A DNA stretch of 64,000 nt. Origin: Actinomycetaceae bacterium (lineage in GTDB: Bacteria > Actinomycetota > Actinomycetes > Actinomycetales > Actinomycetaceae). The stretch spans positions 19,605 to 83,604 of the forward strand of contig JAUNVP010000012.1 of assembly GCA_030537615.1 (NCBI GenBank). The letters run 5' to 3'. The notes under the pieces were generated by a model. It did no database searches and was not told where the DNA came from. It worked only from the letters and a program-made list of their open reading frames with translations. A program made the position numbers and the translations under genes. Of this stretch, positions 29,592 to 38,100 are shown piece after piece (position 1 is the stretch's first letter; every line of letters begins with the position of its first letter).

Positions 29592-30443
29592 ATGCATTCG
29601 AACACGGTTAAGACAGCGTTGCTTTTCGGAGCGATGTGGGGGCTTGTCGTTGCTTTCGGTGCCGCGATTGCTTACGGGACAGGTAACTCGATCTGGTTGC
29701 TCGGTGCCGTGATTTTTGGTCTCGGCATGAATATCTACTCGTACTGGAATTCCGATAAATTAGCACTTCGGTCCATGCGCGCAATCCCGGTTTCCTCCCA
29801 CGATGCACCGCAACTGTATGCGATGGTCTCTGAGCTTGCCCAGCGCGCCGGCCAGCCGATGCCAGCACTCTACGTCGCACCGACGATGACTCCCAACGCA
29901 TTCGCGACGGGGCGCAACCCTGACCACGCGGCGGTATGTTGCACCGAGGGGATTTTGCGGATGCTTGATGAGCGCGAACTGCGCGCCGTCCTCGGCCATG
30001 AACTCATGCACGTCTACAACCGTGACATACTCACCTCAACAATGGCTGCGGGGATGGCGAGTATGATTACGTCGGTTGCTCAAATCATGATGTTCTCCGG
30101 GGCACGTAACCGCGATATGAATCCGATTGCTATGCTCCTCATGGTTTTCCTCGCACCCATTGCAGCGACCATGATCCAGCTCGGGATCTCGCGCACGCGC
30201 GAATATGAAGCCGATCATGATGGAGCGTTGCTGACTGGCGATCCGCTCGCCCTCGCCTCCGCGTTACGAAAGCTCGAACGTGGCAATACCGCGGCCCCGC
30301 TGGAACCGACGCCTGCGCGGCAAAATGTTGCCGCCATGATGATTGCCAATCCGTTCCGGGGAGCGTCGTTTGCGGGGCTGTTCTCCACCCATCCGCCGAT
30401 GCGCGATCGCATTGAGCGCCTGGAAAAGCTCGCGGGCTATTAA
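29592..30443 (+). CDS. htpX: HtpX-family membrane zinc metalloprotease
   Basis: A 283-residue protein with two N-terminal membrane helices (about 8-30 and 35-55), the zinc-binding motif HELMH in [13 protein letters not shown], two further hydrophobic segments, and the third zinc ligand in [15 protein letters not shown]. This is the HtpX layout: a cytoplasm-facing protease that degrades damaged membrane proteins. A weak AAGGGCG precedes the ATG. It ends with [24 protein letters not shown] sequence, typical of M48 proteases. Confidence 0.93.
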   Translation: MHSNTVKTALLFGAMWGLVVAFGAAIAYGTGNSIWLLGAVIFGLGMNIYSYWNSDKLALRSMRAIPVSSHDAPQLYAMVSELAQRAGQPMPALYVAPTMTPNAFATGRNPDHAAVCCTEGILRMLDERELRAVLGHELMHVYNRDILTSTMAAGMASMITSVAQIMMFSGARNRDMNPIAMLLMVFLAPIAATMIQLGISRTREYEADHDGALLTGDPLALASALRKLERGNTAAPLEPTPARQNVAAMMIANPFRGASFAGLFSTHPPMRDRIERLEKLAGY

Positions 30444-30559
30444 GGATCCGTCGACGACTGCCTGGTCATGTTTGCTGGTCGCGGTGGCGTCTCGTGTATC
30501 TGACCGGTTGGTTGGTTGCGCAGCTGGTCGCTTGGTTGTAGGTCAGAAGGGATAGTTCC

Positions 30560-30886
30560 GTGGACACATTTGTCATCGTGGTTTACGCCCCCGTTGAGGC
30601 GGCAGAATCCGTGCGCTCCGCCTTGGCGCTGGCTGGTGCCGGAGCTATTGGAGACTACAGCGCATGCTCGTTTTCCAGCCGCGGCATCGGCCGTTTCACT
30701 CCGGGCGACGGCGCTCACCCCTCTATCGGGAGTGTCGGCACCCCTGAGCAAGTGGAAGAGGAGCGCATCGAGGTAATCTGCCCGCGCGACGCAGTGGCGG
30801 TGGCGCTTGACGCGATGGTGGAAGCCCACCCGTACGAGGAACCGGCTTACCACGTTTACCAGGCGCTTACACGCGCGGATTTTTGA
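30560..30886 (+). CDS. stand-alone Nif3/YqfO C-terminal-like domain protein
   Basis: A 108-residue protein ending in HPYEEPAYHVYQ, the signature of the CutA/PII-like domain found inserted in or attached to Nif3/YqfO proteins. The whole protein is about that one domain: a VVYAPVEAAESVRSALALAGAG segment, a GRFTPGDGAHPSIG loop and the terminal motif. GTG start with AAGGGA upstream. Small proteins of this type occur widely in bacteria, but the biochemical role is unknown; metal or nucleotide binding has been proposed for the fold. Confidence 0.8.
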   Translation: MDTFVIVVYAPVEAAESVRSALALAGAGAIGDYSACSFSSRGIGRFTPGDGAHPSIGSVGTPEQVEEERIEVICPRDAVAVALDAMVEAHPYEEPAYHVYQALTRADF

Positions 30887-30983
30887 GTCCGTTGCGCGGA
30901 TGTACCCGCAAGGATGTGTTGCCCGAGTTGGTGGATACGCGCTCCCGCACACCGCTCGCGCTCGATAACATGTGTTTTCTGCC

Positions 30984-31206
30984 GCGGGCTCTGCGTCACC
31001 GCACCGTTCTGCGGCCTCCCTGCCGCGGGCTCTCTCAAGCGCGCGCGTAGGCTCTCTGTAGCACGCCTAGGCTCTCTCTAGCAGTCGTAGACCTCCCGAA
31101 ATAGCCAGAGACACACCCCAGCAGCCATGCACCTTCCCTCAACGGCCGTCGACCCTCTGCAACGGGGCGTTGCTCCGGTTGCAGGTTGCGCTCCCCGGCA
31201 ACTGTT
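30984..31206. repeat. 20-bp-period degenerate tandem repeat, array 2
   Basis: Contiguous units in one orientation. The clearest are GTAGGCTCTCTGTAGCACGC at 31047 and CTAGGCTCTCTCTAGCAGTC at 31067. Further units follow at 31087, 31107, 31127, 31147, 31167 and 31187 in an exact 20-base register, each retaining a CTC/CCC-type core but otherwise diverging. Related units lie to the left at about 30984 and 31025 with looser spacing. There are no unique spacers, so this is not CRISPR. The array fills the gap between the convergent Nif3-like gene and yajQ. It looks like an older, decayed copy of the family seen at 2001 and 41671. Confidence 0.7.
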
Positions 31207-31229
31207 CACAACTCCCGGTCTTTCCGCAT

Positions 31230-31724
31230 TTACCGGTAGTTGGTGAACTGAAGGGCGGCGTCGATATCGGCTTTCTTCAACATTGCGATGACGGCCTGGA
31301 GATCGTCGCGCGACTTCGATGAAACTCGGACGGAATCGCCCTGGATCTGTGCCTTAACGCCCTTCGGCCCTTCGTCGCGAATCAGCTTTGAGATTTTCTT
31401 CGCATTCTCCTGGCTCAAGCCTTCGCGCAACACTCCGACAAGTCGGTAGATTTTACCGGACTGTTGCGGCTTCTTTTCGCCGACGTCCAGCGCCTTAAGA
31501 GAAACACCGCGACGCACGAGCTTTGACTGCAATACGTCGAGCACTGCCAACGCACGTTCTTCGGTATTCGCTTCCATCGTAATAGCGTCCCCCGAGAACT
31601 CAATGCGCGCATCGACCCCGCGAAAGTCGTAGCGCTGGTTCACCTCTTTAGCAGCTTGGTTGACGGCGTTATCCACCTCTTGTCGGTCGACCTCAGAAAC
31701 CACGTCAAATGATGAGTTAGCCAT
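31230..31724 (-). CDS. yajQ: YajQ family nucleotide-binding protein
   Basis: A 164-residue protein of the UPF0234/YajQ family. The N-terminus [20 protein letters not shown] and NQRYDFRG are diagnostic, and the C-terminal [14 protein letters not shown] matches the family end. Members bind nucleotides such as c-di-GMP in some Gram-negative bacteria; the role in actinobacteria is not established. The ATG has AAGGAG six bases upstream. The length is standard. Confidence 0.95.
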   Translation of the reverse strand: MANSSFDVVSEVDRQEVDNAVNQAAKEVNQRYDFRGVDARIEFSGDAITMEANTEERALAVLDVLQSKLVRRGVSLKALDVGEKKPQQSGKIYRLVGVLREGLSQENAKKISKLIRDEGPKGVKAQIQGDSVRVSSKSRDDLQAVIAMLKKADIDAALQFTNYR

Positions 31725-31825
31725 AAAGAGCTCCTTTGTTTGCAGACGGTGATGGTCTCCAGCCTAACTAAAACTGCGGGGGAGTGGGAGGTTGGTCACT
31801 CAACCCTGTAAAGCCTCATTTCGAA

Positions 31826-31856
31826 TTGGCTACTCGCTGTAGAAGTTTGATATTCT
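31826..31856 (+). promoter_or_regulatory. promoter candidate for the tRNA-Tyr cluster
   Basis: TTGGCT at 31826 and GATATT at 31849 are separated by 17 bases, with an overlapping TATTCT at 31851. The predicted start site is about 40 bases before tRNA-Tyr. Confidence 0.5.
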
Positions 31857-31900
31857 TTCACGGCGCCACCAAGTTGGTTGATCATCAACGAGGTGCGTAC

Positions 31901-31982
31901 GGCGGAGTGCCCGAGCGGCCAAAGGGAGCTGACTGTAAATCAGCCGCGGAATGCTTCGGGGGTTCAAATCCCTCCTCCGCCA
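31901..31982 (+). tRNA. tRNA-Tyr (GTA)
   Basis: The acceptor stem GGCGGAG pairs with CTCCGCC. The anticodon GTA sits at 31935-31937 in the loop of the stem CTGA/TCAG. A long variable arm (CCGCGGAATGCTTCGGG region) marks it as class II, as bacterial tRNA-Tyr is. The T loop GGTTCAAATCC is normal. The 3' CCA is not encoded. Confidence 0.95.
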
Positions 31983-32063
31983 CCGACCAGATGGTCCGTG
32001 TGACAACGACCTCACGCACAAGGTTTGCCCGCGTGCGAAACAATGAGTAAAGTTGTCCGCGTT

Positions 32064-32136
32064 GCCCCGATAGCTCAGTCGGCAGAGCGTCTCCATGGTA
32101 AGGAGAAGGTCAAGGGTTCGATTCCCTTTCGGGGCT
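32064..32136 (+). tRNA. tRNA-Thr (GGT)
   Basis: The acceptor GCCCCGA pairs with TCGGGGC. The anticodon loop ATGGTAA, closed by TCTCC/GGAGA, gives anticodon GGT. D arm AGCTCAGTCGG and T arm AGGGTTCGATTCCCT are standard. The discriminator base is T, as usual for Thr. Confidence 0.95.
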
Positions 32137-32178
32137 CTGTTTGATGATCCGGCCTCCCGGATGGTCAAACCCCCATGC

Positions 32179-32252
32179 GGCGGGGTAGCTCAGCTGGTGA
32201 GAGCGCACGACTCATAATCGTGAGGTCGCGGGTTCGAGCCCCGCCCCCGCTA
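32179..32252 (+). tRNA. tRNA-Met (CAT)
   Basis: The acceptor GGCGGGG pairs with CCCCGCT with a G-T wobble at the first pair. The anticodon loop CTCATAA, closed by CACGA/TCGTG, gives CAT. The wobble pair at the first position and the lack of initiator features suggest the elongator form; a lysidine-modified tRNA-Ile cannot be fully excluded. It lies just before rpmG, as in other actinobacteria. Confidence 0.92.
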
Positions 32253-32312
32253 CCGGCTCACTCCCTCCCTGGGGTACGCCGAGCAGAATCGTTTTGAATG
32301 TAAGGAAAAATC

Positions 32313-32483
32313 GTGGCTAGCAAAGGATCTGACGTTCGCCCTAAGATCACTCTCGCCTGCTCGGAGTGCAAAGAGCGCAACTACATCACGAAGAAGAACC
32401 GTCGTAATACGCCGGATCGTCTCGAACTGAAGAAGTACTGCCCGCGTTGCCGTAAATCAACGTCGCATCGCGAGACTCGCTAA
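32313..32483 (+). CDS. rpmG: 50S ribosomal protein L33, zinc-binding form
   Basis: A 56-residue protein starting at a GTG with AAGGA upstream: it begins [19 protein letters not shown] and ends [10 protein letters not shown]. Two CxxC pairs (CSEC and CPRC) make it the zinc-binding (C+) paralogue. It directly follows tRNA-Met. A strong terminator follows ten bases after the stop. Confidence 0.95.
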   Translation: MASKGSDVRPKITLACSECKERNYITKKNRRNTPDRLELKKYCPRCRKSTSHRETR

Positions 32484-32492
32484 CAGCTGGAA

Positions 32493-32530
32493 CAATCAGG
32501 CCCTCACGCTGGTGAGGGCCTGATTGCTTT
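32493..32530 (+). terminator. rho-independent terminator after rpmG
   Basis: A perfect 15-bp stem (CAATCAGGCCCTCAC and its complement) with loop GCTG, followed by CTTT. The MFS gene's ribosome site starts immediately after. Confidence 0.85.
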
Positions 32531-32543
32531 GAAAGGACGTGGC

Positions 32544-33755
32544 GTGAATCTTCCAGGATCGAACTCCAGACTCGTCAGCCGAGCGTCGGTGGCCACTCTG
32601 CTGACGTTTTTCGTATCTGGTTTCTCTCTGGCAAGTTTCCTATCACGAATTCCCACGTTACGTGACGCACTCGAACTGTCCCCGGCACCTATGGGGTCAC
32701 TTCTCCTGGTCGGGGCTGTCGGCTCCGTTCTGTCGATGCCGTCCTCGGGCCCTCTCGTCGGCCGGTTTGGTCCGCGCAATACGGTGTGGGCATCGTTTGC
32801 AGTGTGGGCTAGTGGACTAACAGGCGTCATAGTCGCATTTGAAGCACGGAATATCGCCGCTGTTGCCGTATGCTTGTTCTTCACCCAAGCGGGAACATCG
32901 TTGGCGAACTCAACGATGAACGTGGAGGGCGGGTATGTGGAACTTCTCGCCAAACGTTCAATCATGCCGTGGTATCACGCTGCGTTTTCAGTAGGTACGG
33001 TGGTTGCTGCCGCTCTCGGCGCAACGGTGCTTTACTTTCACATCGGATTTGCCTGGCACATGGGGTTCGTCATTGTAGTAACGATCGGCATTATGGTGTG
33101 GGCTGGCTTGAACTACCTACCTCAGGACGTTGTTGCCGACATGACGATGGACGAGTCCGGCGCTACGGCGCGCACGGCACGCGCCTGGAAAGAAAAACGG
33201 ACACTCCTCATTGGAGTATTAGTCTTCGGTACCGGTTTGCTCGAAGGTGCCGCTAACGACTGGTTAGCACTAGCTATGGTTGACGGATTCCAGGTCACCC
33301 CAGCTCACGGTACAGCAACTCTCGCGCTGTACCTCACCGTGCTCACTGCCACTCGACTCGTCTCGCCCGCACTTCTGCGTCGCTGGTCGGCGGATCGACT
33401 GGTGCGAGTTTTGCTCATCGGAGCCGCTATCGGCGTTCTCATGCTCGCCATATCACCGTGGCTCGGCCTCGCTCTGTTTGGTGTAGTCGCGTGGGGGATC
33501 GGAGCATCCCTCGGATTCCCCTCAGCAGCCTCCGCACTCTCTCGACAACCGGCTATGGCAGCAGCGCGACTATCGGTCCTGTCCACCCTCGGCTACGGAG
33601 CTTTCCTTGCGGGCCCACCCACGATTGGTTACATTGCCGAATTCATCGGATACCGCTACGCGCTTGGATTTGTCGTCATACCGGTGCTGCTGTCGATCGC
33701 TCTCACCCCGTATTTGCGCGCTGAACCCACTGATTCTCACCCCGTACTAGACTGA
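32544..33755 (+). CDS. major facilitator superfamily transporter
   Basis: A 403-residue protein with about twelve hydrophobic segments. It shows an MFS-type loop after helix 2 (GPLVGRFGPRNTV), a central hydrophilic loop (about 205-225, DMTMDESGATARTARAWKEKR) and the second-half repeat. The sequence resembles the YbjJ-like branch (TLRDALELSPAPMGSLLLVGAVG, NVEGGYVELLAKRSIMPWYHAAFSVG). The substrate cannot be told. The GTG at 32544 has AAAGGACG upstream; the open frame reaches a TTG at 32529. murB follows after 24 bases. Confidence 0.88.
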   Translation: MNLPGSNSRLVSRASVATLLTFFVSGFSLASFLSRIPTLRDALELSPAPMGSLLLVGAVGSVLSMPSSGPLVGRFGPRNTVWASFAVWASGLTGVIVAFEARNIAAVAVCLFFTQAGTSLANSTMNVEGGYVELLAKRSIMPWYHAAFSVGTVVAAALGATVLYFHIGFAWHMGFVIVVTIGIMVWAGLNYLPQDVVADMTMDESGATARTARAWKEKRTLLIGVLVFGTGLLEGAANDWLALAMVDGFQVTPAHGTATLALYLTVLTATRLVSPALLRRWSADRLVRVLLIGAAIGVLMLAISPWLGLALFGVVAWGIGASLGFPSAASALSRQPAMAAARLSVLSTLGYGAFLAGPPTIGYIAEFIGYRYALGFVVIPVLLSIALTPYLRAEPTDSHPVLD

Positions 33756-33779
33756 TTGGGGACGTCAGAAAGGCCACCC

Positions 33780-34994
33780 ATGGAACAGTTCGATTCATGC
33801 GCATACTTCCCACCGCCTAGCGATACCAGTCCAGTGAACGCGGTGGCGTCAAACCGTCAGCATAATCCGCATTCGAAAACCCTCAGAGACTGGACGACCC
33901 TGGGAGTGGGAGGGGTCGCTCGCGACCTCATCCGCGCCACCACAGAGGACGAAATTGTCGAAACAATCCGAGAAGCCGACGACGCCGACACACCCGTACT
34001 CGTATTAGGTGGAGGATCGAATCTCGTCATCTCAGACAATCCATTTGACGGCGTCGTCGTCCATGACACCAGAGCTATTGAAGACGTCACGCACGATACC
34101 GGATGCGGGGGCGTCGTCGTCACCGTCAGCGCCGGATACGAATGGGACCAGTTCGTCGCGCTCGCGGTACAAAACGGGTGGATGGGGCTCGAAGCCCTCT
34201 CCGGAATCCCCGGCACAGTTGGGGCTGCGCCCGTACAAAACATCGGGGCTTACGGGCACGAAGTGTCTTCCGTCCTCGCCTCCATCCGGGTGTACGACCG
34301 TCTCGAAAAGCGGCGCCGCACGCTGTTCTTGTCCGATCTTGAGCTCGGGTATCGCACCTCTATTCTCAAACGCTCGACCACCGAACCGCTCCTATCCGAC
34401 GGGCGCACATGGGGCCCCACGGGCCGGTGGGTAGTCCTCGAGGTCGAGTTCCAAATGCACCACGCCTCCCTTTCGTCCCCGATCGGCTACAGTGAACTCG
34501 CACGCCGTCTTGATACGACAATTGGCGAACGCCTCGATGCGCGCGTGGTGCGTGATGCCGTACTCGACCTCAGACGCGCGAAATCGATGGTGCTGGACGA
34601 CAACAACCGCAACACATATTCCGCGGGATCCTTCTTCACCAACCCGATTATTCCCGAGGCCGAAGCAGCGAAGCTACCGGCAGAAGCTCCACGATTCCCC
34701 GCCCGGGCTACCGCTGCGCGTGGCAGTGCTCCCGATGAAACGGTAATGGAACCGGGAGTCGTCAAGACCTCCGCGGCGTGGCTAATCAATCATGCCGGAT
34801 TCGAGCGCGGATACCGGGTGCACGCCGATGCCGCCGCTTCACTATCGACTGACCACGTCCTCGCCCTCACCAACCGCGGCGAGGCAACGACCGACGACAT
34901 CGCCGCGTTGGCCCGCACTGTTCGCGACGGCGTGATGGACAAATGGGGAATCGAGCTTGTACCAGAACCAGTGTGTGTCGGCTGGAAGCTGTAG
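33780..34994 (+). CDS. murB: UDP-N-acetylenolpyruvoylglucosamine reductase (MurB)
   Basis: FAD enzyme that reduces UDP-GlcNAc-enolpyruvate in peptidoglycan synthesis. The 404-residue protein has the FAD-binding LVLGGGSNLVISDNPFDG, the GLEALSGIPGTVGAAPVQNIGAYG core, the catalytic serine segment YSAGSFFTNPII and the C-terminal active glutamate in ELVPEPV. It carries a non-conserved N-terminal extension of about 40 residues and an inserted Pro/Ala-rich stretch before KTSAAWLINHAGF, which makes it longer than most MurB. The ATG at 33780 has AGAAAGG upstream. Confidence 0.95.
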   Translation: MEQFDSCAYFPPPSDTSPVNAVASNRQHNPHSKTLRDWTTLGVGGVARDLIRATTEDEIVETIREADDADTPVLVLGGGSNLVISDNPFDGVVVHDTRAIEDVTHDTGCGGVVVTVSAGYEWDQFVALAVQNGWMGLEALSGIPGTVGAAPVQNIGAYGHEVSSVLASIRVYDRLEKRRRTLFLSDLELGYRTSILKRSTTEPLLSDGRTWGPTGRWVVLEVEFQMHHASLSSPIGYSELARRLDTTIGERLDARVVRDAVLDLRRAKSMVLDDNNRNTYSAGSFFTNPIIPEAEAAKLPAEAPRFPARATAARGSAPDETVMEPGVVKTSAAWLINHAGFERGYRVHADAAASLSTDHVLALTNRGEATTDDIAALARTVRDGVMDKWGIELVPEPVCVGWKL

Positions 34995-35014
34995 TCGTCG
35001 GAAACTCTGCCTTT

Positions 35015-36616
35015 CTACACGGACTCGAGATTCCCATCGCGCAGTCGCCCCATCCAGTCGACGAGGGCGCGCGTGGCGACGGGTGATTCGAGAAGCCAGT
35101 TGTGCCCCCACGCGCCGATCGTTACCAGATGCGCGCCGGGAAGCCACGAGCCGGCCGGGACATGCTGATCCCACTGCGCTTGAATCGTTACGATCCGGTT
35201 ATTGACCCGCTGATCCATGAACTGGTGACGCACGATGGGATCTGATGGGCGCAGATTGTCCACGCCCATAATGGTCGGGGCAATTGAGGCAACCGATGAC
35301 CCCGCCCACGGCGCACCGAGGGCAACAAGCCCCGCAATCCGCTCCGCATGAGCTCCGACCATCGACATTTTTCCCACCAAGCTTCCTTTCGAATGGCTGA
35401 AAAGATACACGTTGGTGAGCTCGTGCTCTTCGAGATAAGCGTCCAGGCGACGCGACAGCATGTGTAGCGGCCCGTTCATACTCCGCATCTGCGGTAAAAG
35501 ATGTACGTCCCACCCATCGTCGTACAGAGCCTGTGCCCAGGTTTCTAAGAATCGCCACGACTCGAGCACGCCGGGAATCCCGAGGGCAACCGGGGCTCCG
35601 GGCTGACGATAATCCTCGGGTACAGGGCCATCAATAAGAGCCGCGCGCTCAAGCACATGACGGACTTTCATGCGCGCCGATCGCGCGTAATCAATGGTCG
35701 TCACGCCAACTCGTTTGGCGACCGATGGGCCGCGAACCGTGTGCTCGGCCAACGACTCGAATACCGACTGGTTGGCAGATTCCACCCCGGTCGCTTCGTT
35801 CAGTAAGGGCTGAGCCGGAAGGTTTTTGATGCGTGGGCGCGGCTCTTTCGCCAAATCGATGAGAGCGCGGGCGACCTCTTCACTGTGATGAACAATGACG
35901 GAGTGAGCTCCGCCCTCCACTTCCATAATGCGGGCCTGCCTCCCGGTGCGTTGACGCGCCGCGAGGGACAGGTCGCGCAACCAGTGCCGCGGGGCAACGT
36001 GATCATGTTCCCCGCTCATGAGGACGGTGCGGGCACCGGCATCTTCCAGTCGCAGCTCGATGGGGTAGGTCAGCATAGCGGGAAGAGTCTCCATGAACCA
36101 CACGAGCCCCGATTTGAGGTAGGCAGTCAGCGCAAACGCGGCGACGTCCCACGGTTCGTAAACGGATGACTGCATAAACCGAAAACCGACTTGAAGGGCG
36201 GTACGCTCCGCGGCATTGACCGGCGGGCCGATGAGCATAATGCGATCAACCAATTGAGGGTCCCGCGCGGCCAACTCCGTTACTACCTGGGCCCCCATTG
36301 AATGGCCGAGCACCACCGGGTTCTTTACTTCCTCGTAGCGCATCACCCAGTGCACGACTGCGGCAAAGCCGGCGATTGAGAGCGGATGGTCCGGTCGCGG
36401 CGTATGCCCAAAGCCCGGCAAGTCCATGGAGACCACATCGCCGTAGGCCACGAGGTCGTGGGCGAGATCGAGGAAATACTTCGAATTCACCCCGATACCG
36501 TGGACGAGGACGAACGTCGGATCGTTTTCGTCGACAAAGTTTCGACGAAAACGATGAACGCGTACACGCACATCTCCAAAGGCTAAAACGGAGTTGGTTA
36601 CGGTGTAGTCAACCAT
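35015..36616 (-). CDS. tandem alpha/beta hydrolase, two catalytic domains
   Basis: A 533-residue protein made of two alpha/beta hydrolase domains. Domain 1 (about 30-260) has LVHGIGVNSK, the nucleophile S106 in GHSMGAQ, D205 in SGEHDHVAP and H238 in GGAHS. Domain 2 (about 340-530) has a second nucleophile elbow SHSKGS (S409), D483 in QWDQHVP and H505 in AWGHNW, so both triads appear intact. The ATG at 36616 has AAGGAG eight bases upstream; the frame is open a little further. It overlaps the end of the adenosine deaminase gene by 19 bases, so the two are co-transcribed. The substrates are unknown; domain 2 resembles lipase-type folds. Confidence 0.85.
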   Translation of the reverse strand: MVDYTVTNSVLAFGDVRVRVHRFRRNFVDENDPTFVLVHGIGVNSKYFLDLAHDLVAYGDVVSMDLPGFGHTPRPDHPLSIAGFAAVVHWVMRYEEVKNPVVLGHSMGAQVVTELAARDPQLVDRIMLIGPPVNAAERTALQVGFRFMQSSVYEPWDVAAFALTAYLKSGLVWFMETLPAMLTYPIELRLEDAGARTVLMSGEHDHVAPRHWLRDLSLAARQRTGRQARIMEVEGGAHSVIVHHSEEVARALIDLAKEPRPRIKNLPAQPLLNEATGVESANQSVFESLAEHTVRGPSVAKRVGVTTIDYARSARMKVRHVLERAALIDGPVPEDYRQPGAPVALGIPGVLESWRFLETWAQALYDDGWDVHLLPQMRSMNGPLHMLSRRLDAYLEEHELTNVYLFSHSKGSLVGKMSMVGAHAERIAGLVALGAPWAGSSVASIAPTIMGVDNLRPSDPIVRHQFMDQRVNNRIVTIQAQWDQHVPAGSWLPGAHLVTIGAWGHNWLLESPVATRALVDWMGRLRDGNLESV

Positions 36617-37614
36617 GAATCGATCTCCTTGAACCAACGGTTTTTCGAGACATTCGACGCGAGAGAGGCCCGGATGGAGGAGCGAGCAAGTTCAGCGATT
36701 TCCTCATCACTGTACCCAACCGCGCGGGCATGCTCGTACTGATCGAGTAGACGCGAGCGGAACAGCAGCGGATCGTCAGCTCCGAGGGCGACGGTGGCGC
36801 CCGCATCGGTGAGGCGTCGAAGCGGCACGTCGTTCAGGCTCTGGTACACCCCGAGCGACACGTTAGACGTGGGGCACACTTCGAGTGCAATGCCGGCATC
36901 AATGAGGCGTGAAAGAAGATCGGGGTCTTCTGCAGAGCGGACGCCGTGACCGATCCGTGCGGGCTTGAGATGTGCGATAACTTCGCGCACGTGTTCGGGG
37001 CCGAGTAGCTCCCCGCCGTGGGGAACGCCGACCAGACCGGCTCGTCGGGCAATGCGAAAAGCAGTCGAGAAATCTGCCGTAATCCCAGCGGTTTCATCAT
37101 TCGACAACCCGAAGGCAACGACGTCTCCCGGTTGGTCTCCGGCGTACTGTCCGGCTAGGCGAGCCAAGGTGCGTGCATCGAGAGGGTGGCGCATACGAGA
37201 GGCCGCGACAATAACTGCGACCTCAACCCCCGTCACGCGCGAGGCTTCACGGGCTTCATCGACGATGATTTCAAGGGCTGGTGTTAGCCCCCCGACCCAC
37301 GGCGCGTAGGAGGTTGGATCAACCTGGATTTCGAGTCGAACCGACCCCTCCCGGGCATCGTCCTCAGCGGCCTCACGAATGATCCGACGCATTACTTCCT
37401 CGGAGCGTACGAGGGCGCGAGCAGCATCGTACGAGCGCTGAAAGCGAAACCATCCGCGCGCATCGGCTGGCACAGTTAATGGATCATTTTCCAACAGGTG
37501 CGCCGGCAGTCGCACGTTGGAGATCCGCGCGAGTTCAAACATGGTCTGAGGCCGCATAGCGCCCGTGAAATGCAGGTGAACGTGGGCTTTCGGTAACTGA
37601 GCGAGATCCCTCAT
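36598..37614 (-). CDS. add: adenosine deaminase
   Basis: A 338-residue metal-dependent hydrolase that converts adenosine to inosine. Metal ligands are in KAHVHLH (H11, H13), the catalytic pair in VPHGGELLGPEH, RIGHGVRS follows, then CPTSNVSLGVY and the metal aspartate in ALGADDPLLF. These are the ADA family motifs in order. An adenine deaminase-like specificity is possible but less likely. The start has weak ribosome-site support (GAGGGATC is inside the gene); the family N-terminus fits the first Met. Confidence 0.9.
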   Translation of the reverse strand: MRDLAQLPKAHVHLHFTGAMRPQTMFELARISNVRLPAHLLENDPLTVPADARGWFRFQRSYDAARALVRSEEVMRRIIREAAEDDAREGSVRLEIQVDPTSYAPWVGGLTPALEIIVDEAREASRVTGVEVAVIVAASRMRHPLDARTLARLAGQYAGDQPGDVVAFGLSNDETAGITADFSTAFRIARRAGLVGVPHGGELLGPEHVREVIAHLKPARIGHGVRSAEDPDLLSRLIDAGIALEVCPTSNVSLGVYQSLNDVPLRRLTDAGATVALGADDPLLFRSRLLDQYEHARAVGYSDEEIAELARSSIRASLASNVSKNRWFKEIDSWLTTP

Positions 37615-37659
37615 AAGAACAGTTCTACCTTCAACGACATCCGACGGTGACCTTCGTTC

Positions 37660-38034
37660 CTACTTGCGGGTGGCGGCATGCGGCCTCGGCGCGAGGATCA
37701 CGATGACGGTGGTTGTCCAGGCAAGTATCATGAGTTCGAAAAGGATGAGGAACGCAGTTGTTTGCCAAAAGTACAGGACAATCATGAGGACGATGGCGAC
37801 GGCTAACTCGGCTACGAGATTCACCCGATTAATTGACCGATCTTTGCGGGCGAGGAACACGATGGCAATCGCCCACAGTGAAGCAATCGAGACGGTCAGC
37901 ATAATGGAACTTGCACTCGGGGAGACGAATCGGTTGAGGTATTCCGAAGCGCCAGCCCACGGCATAGCAATCGTTACCGGTAGACCAATAGCGAGAACAA
38001 CAGCTATGAGCCGGATGAGAGAGCGAGCGTTCAT
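37660..38034 (-). CDS. small integral membrane protein, function unknown
   Basis: A 124-residue protein with four hydrophobic segments (about 5-25, 37-57, 70-88 and 90-112) and a basic C-terminus RPHAATRK. I do not recognise a family. The ATG at 38034 is preferred because AAAGG lies ten bases upstream; an ATG three codons earlier is too close to it. The frame is open further upstream but would overlap the divergent gene's promoter. It lies 45 bases upstream of adenosine deaminase on the same strand. Confidence 0.65.
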   Translation of the reverse strand: MNARSLIRLIAVVLAIGLPVTIAMPWAGASEYLNRFVSPSASSIMLTVSIASLWAIAIVFLARKDRSINRVNLVAELAVAIVLMIVLYFWQTTAFLILFELMILAWTTTVIVILAPRPHAATRK

Positions 38035-38086
38035 CGTATCCATGCCTTTCCGCCGGTGGCGATCGAACGGTGAGTGAGTAACCGCA

Positions 38087-38092
38087 TATGAT
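38087..38092 (+). promoter_or_regulatory. -10 element giving a leaderless transcript
   Basis: TATGAT ends eight bases before the ATG of the APH-fold gene, so the predicted transcription start falls on or next to the A of that ATG. There is no ribosome-binding site. This is the classic spacing of leaderless actinobacterial genes. Confidence 0.6.
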
Positions 38093-38100
38093 GCATTGTA

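Noticed and set aside
30984..31206. CRISPR array
   Set aside because: Units are contiguous with no unique spacers, the repeat decays along the array, and no cas genes are nearby.
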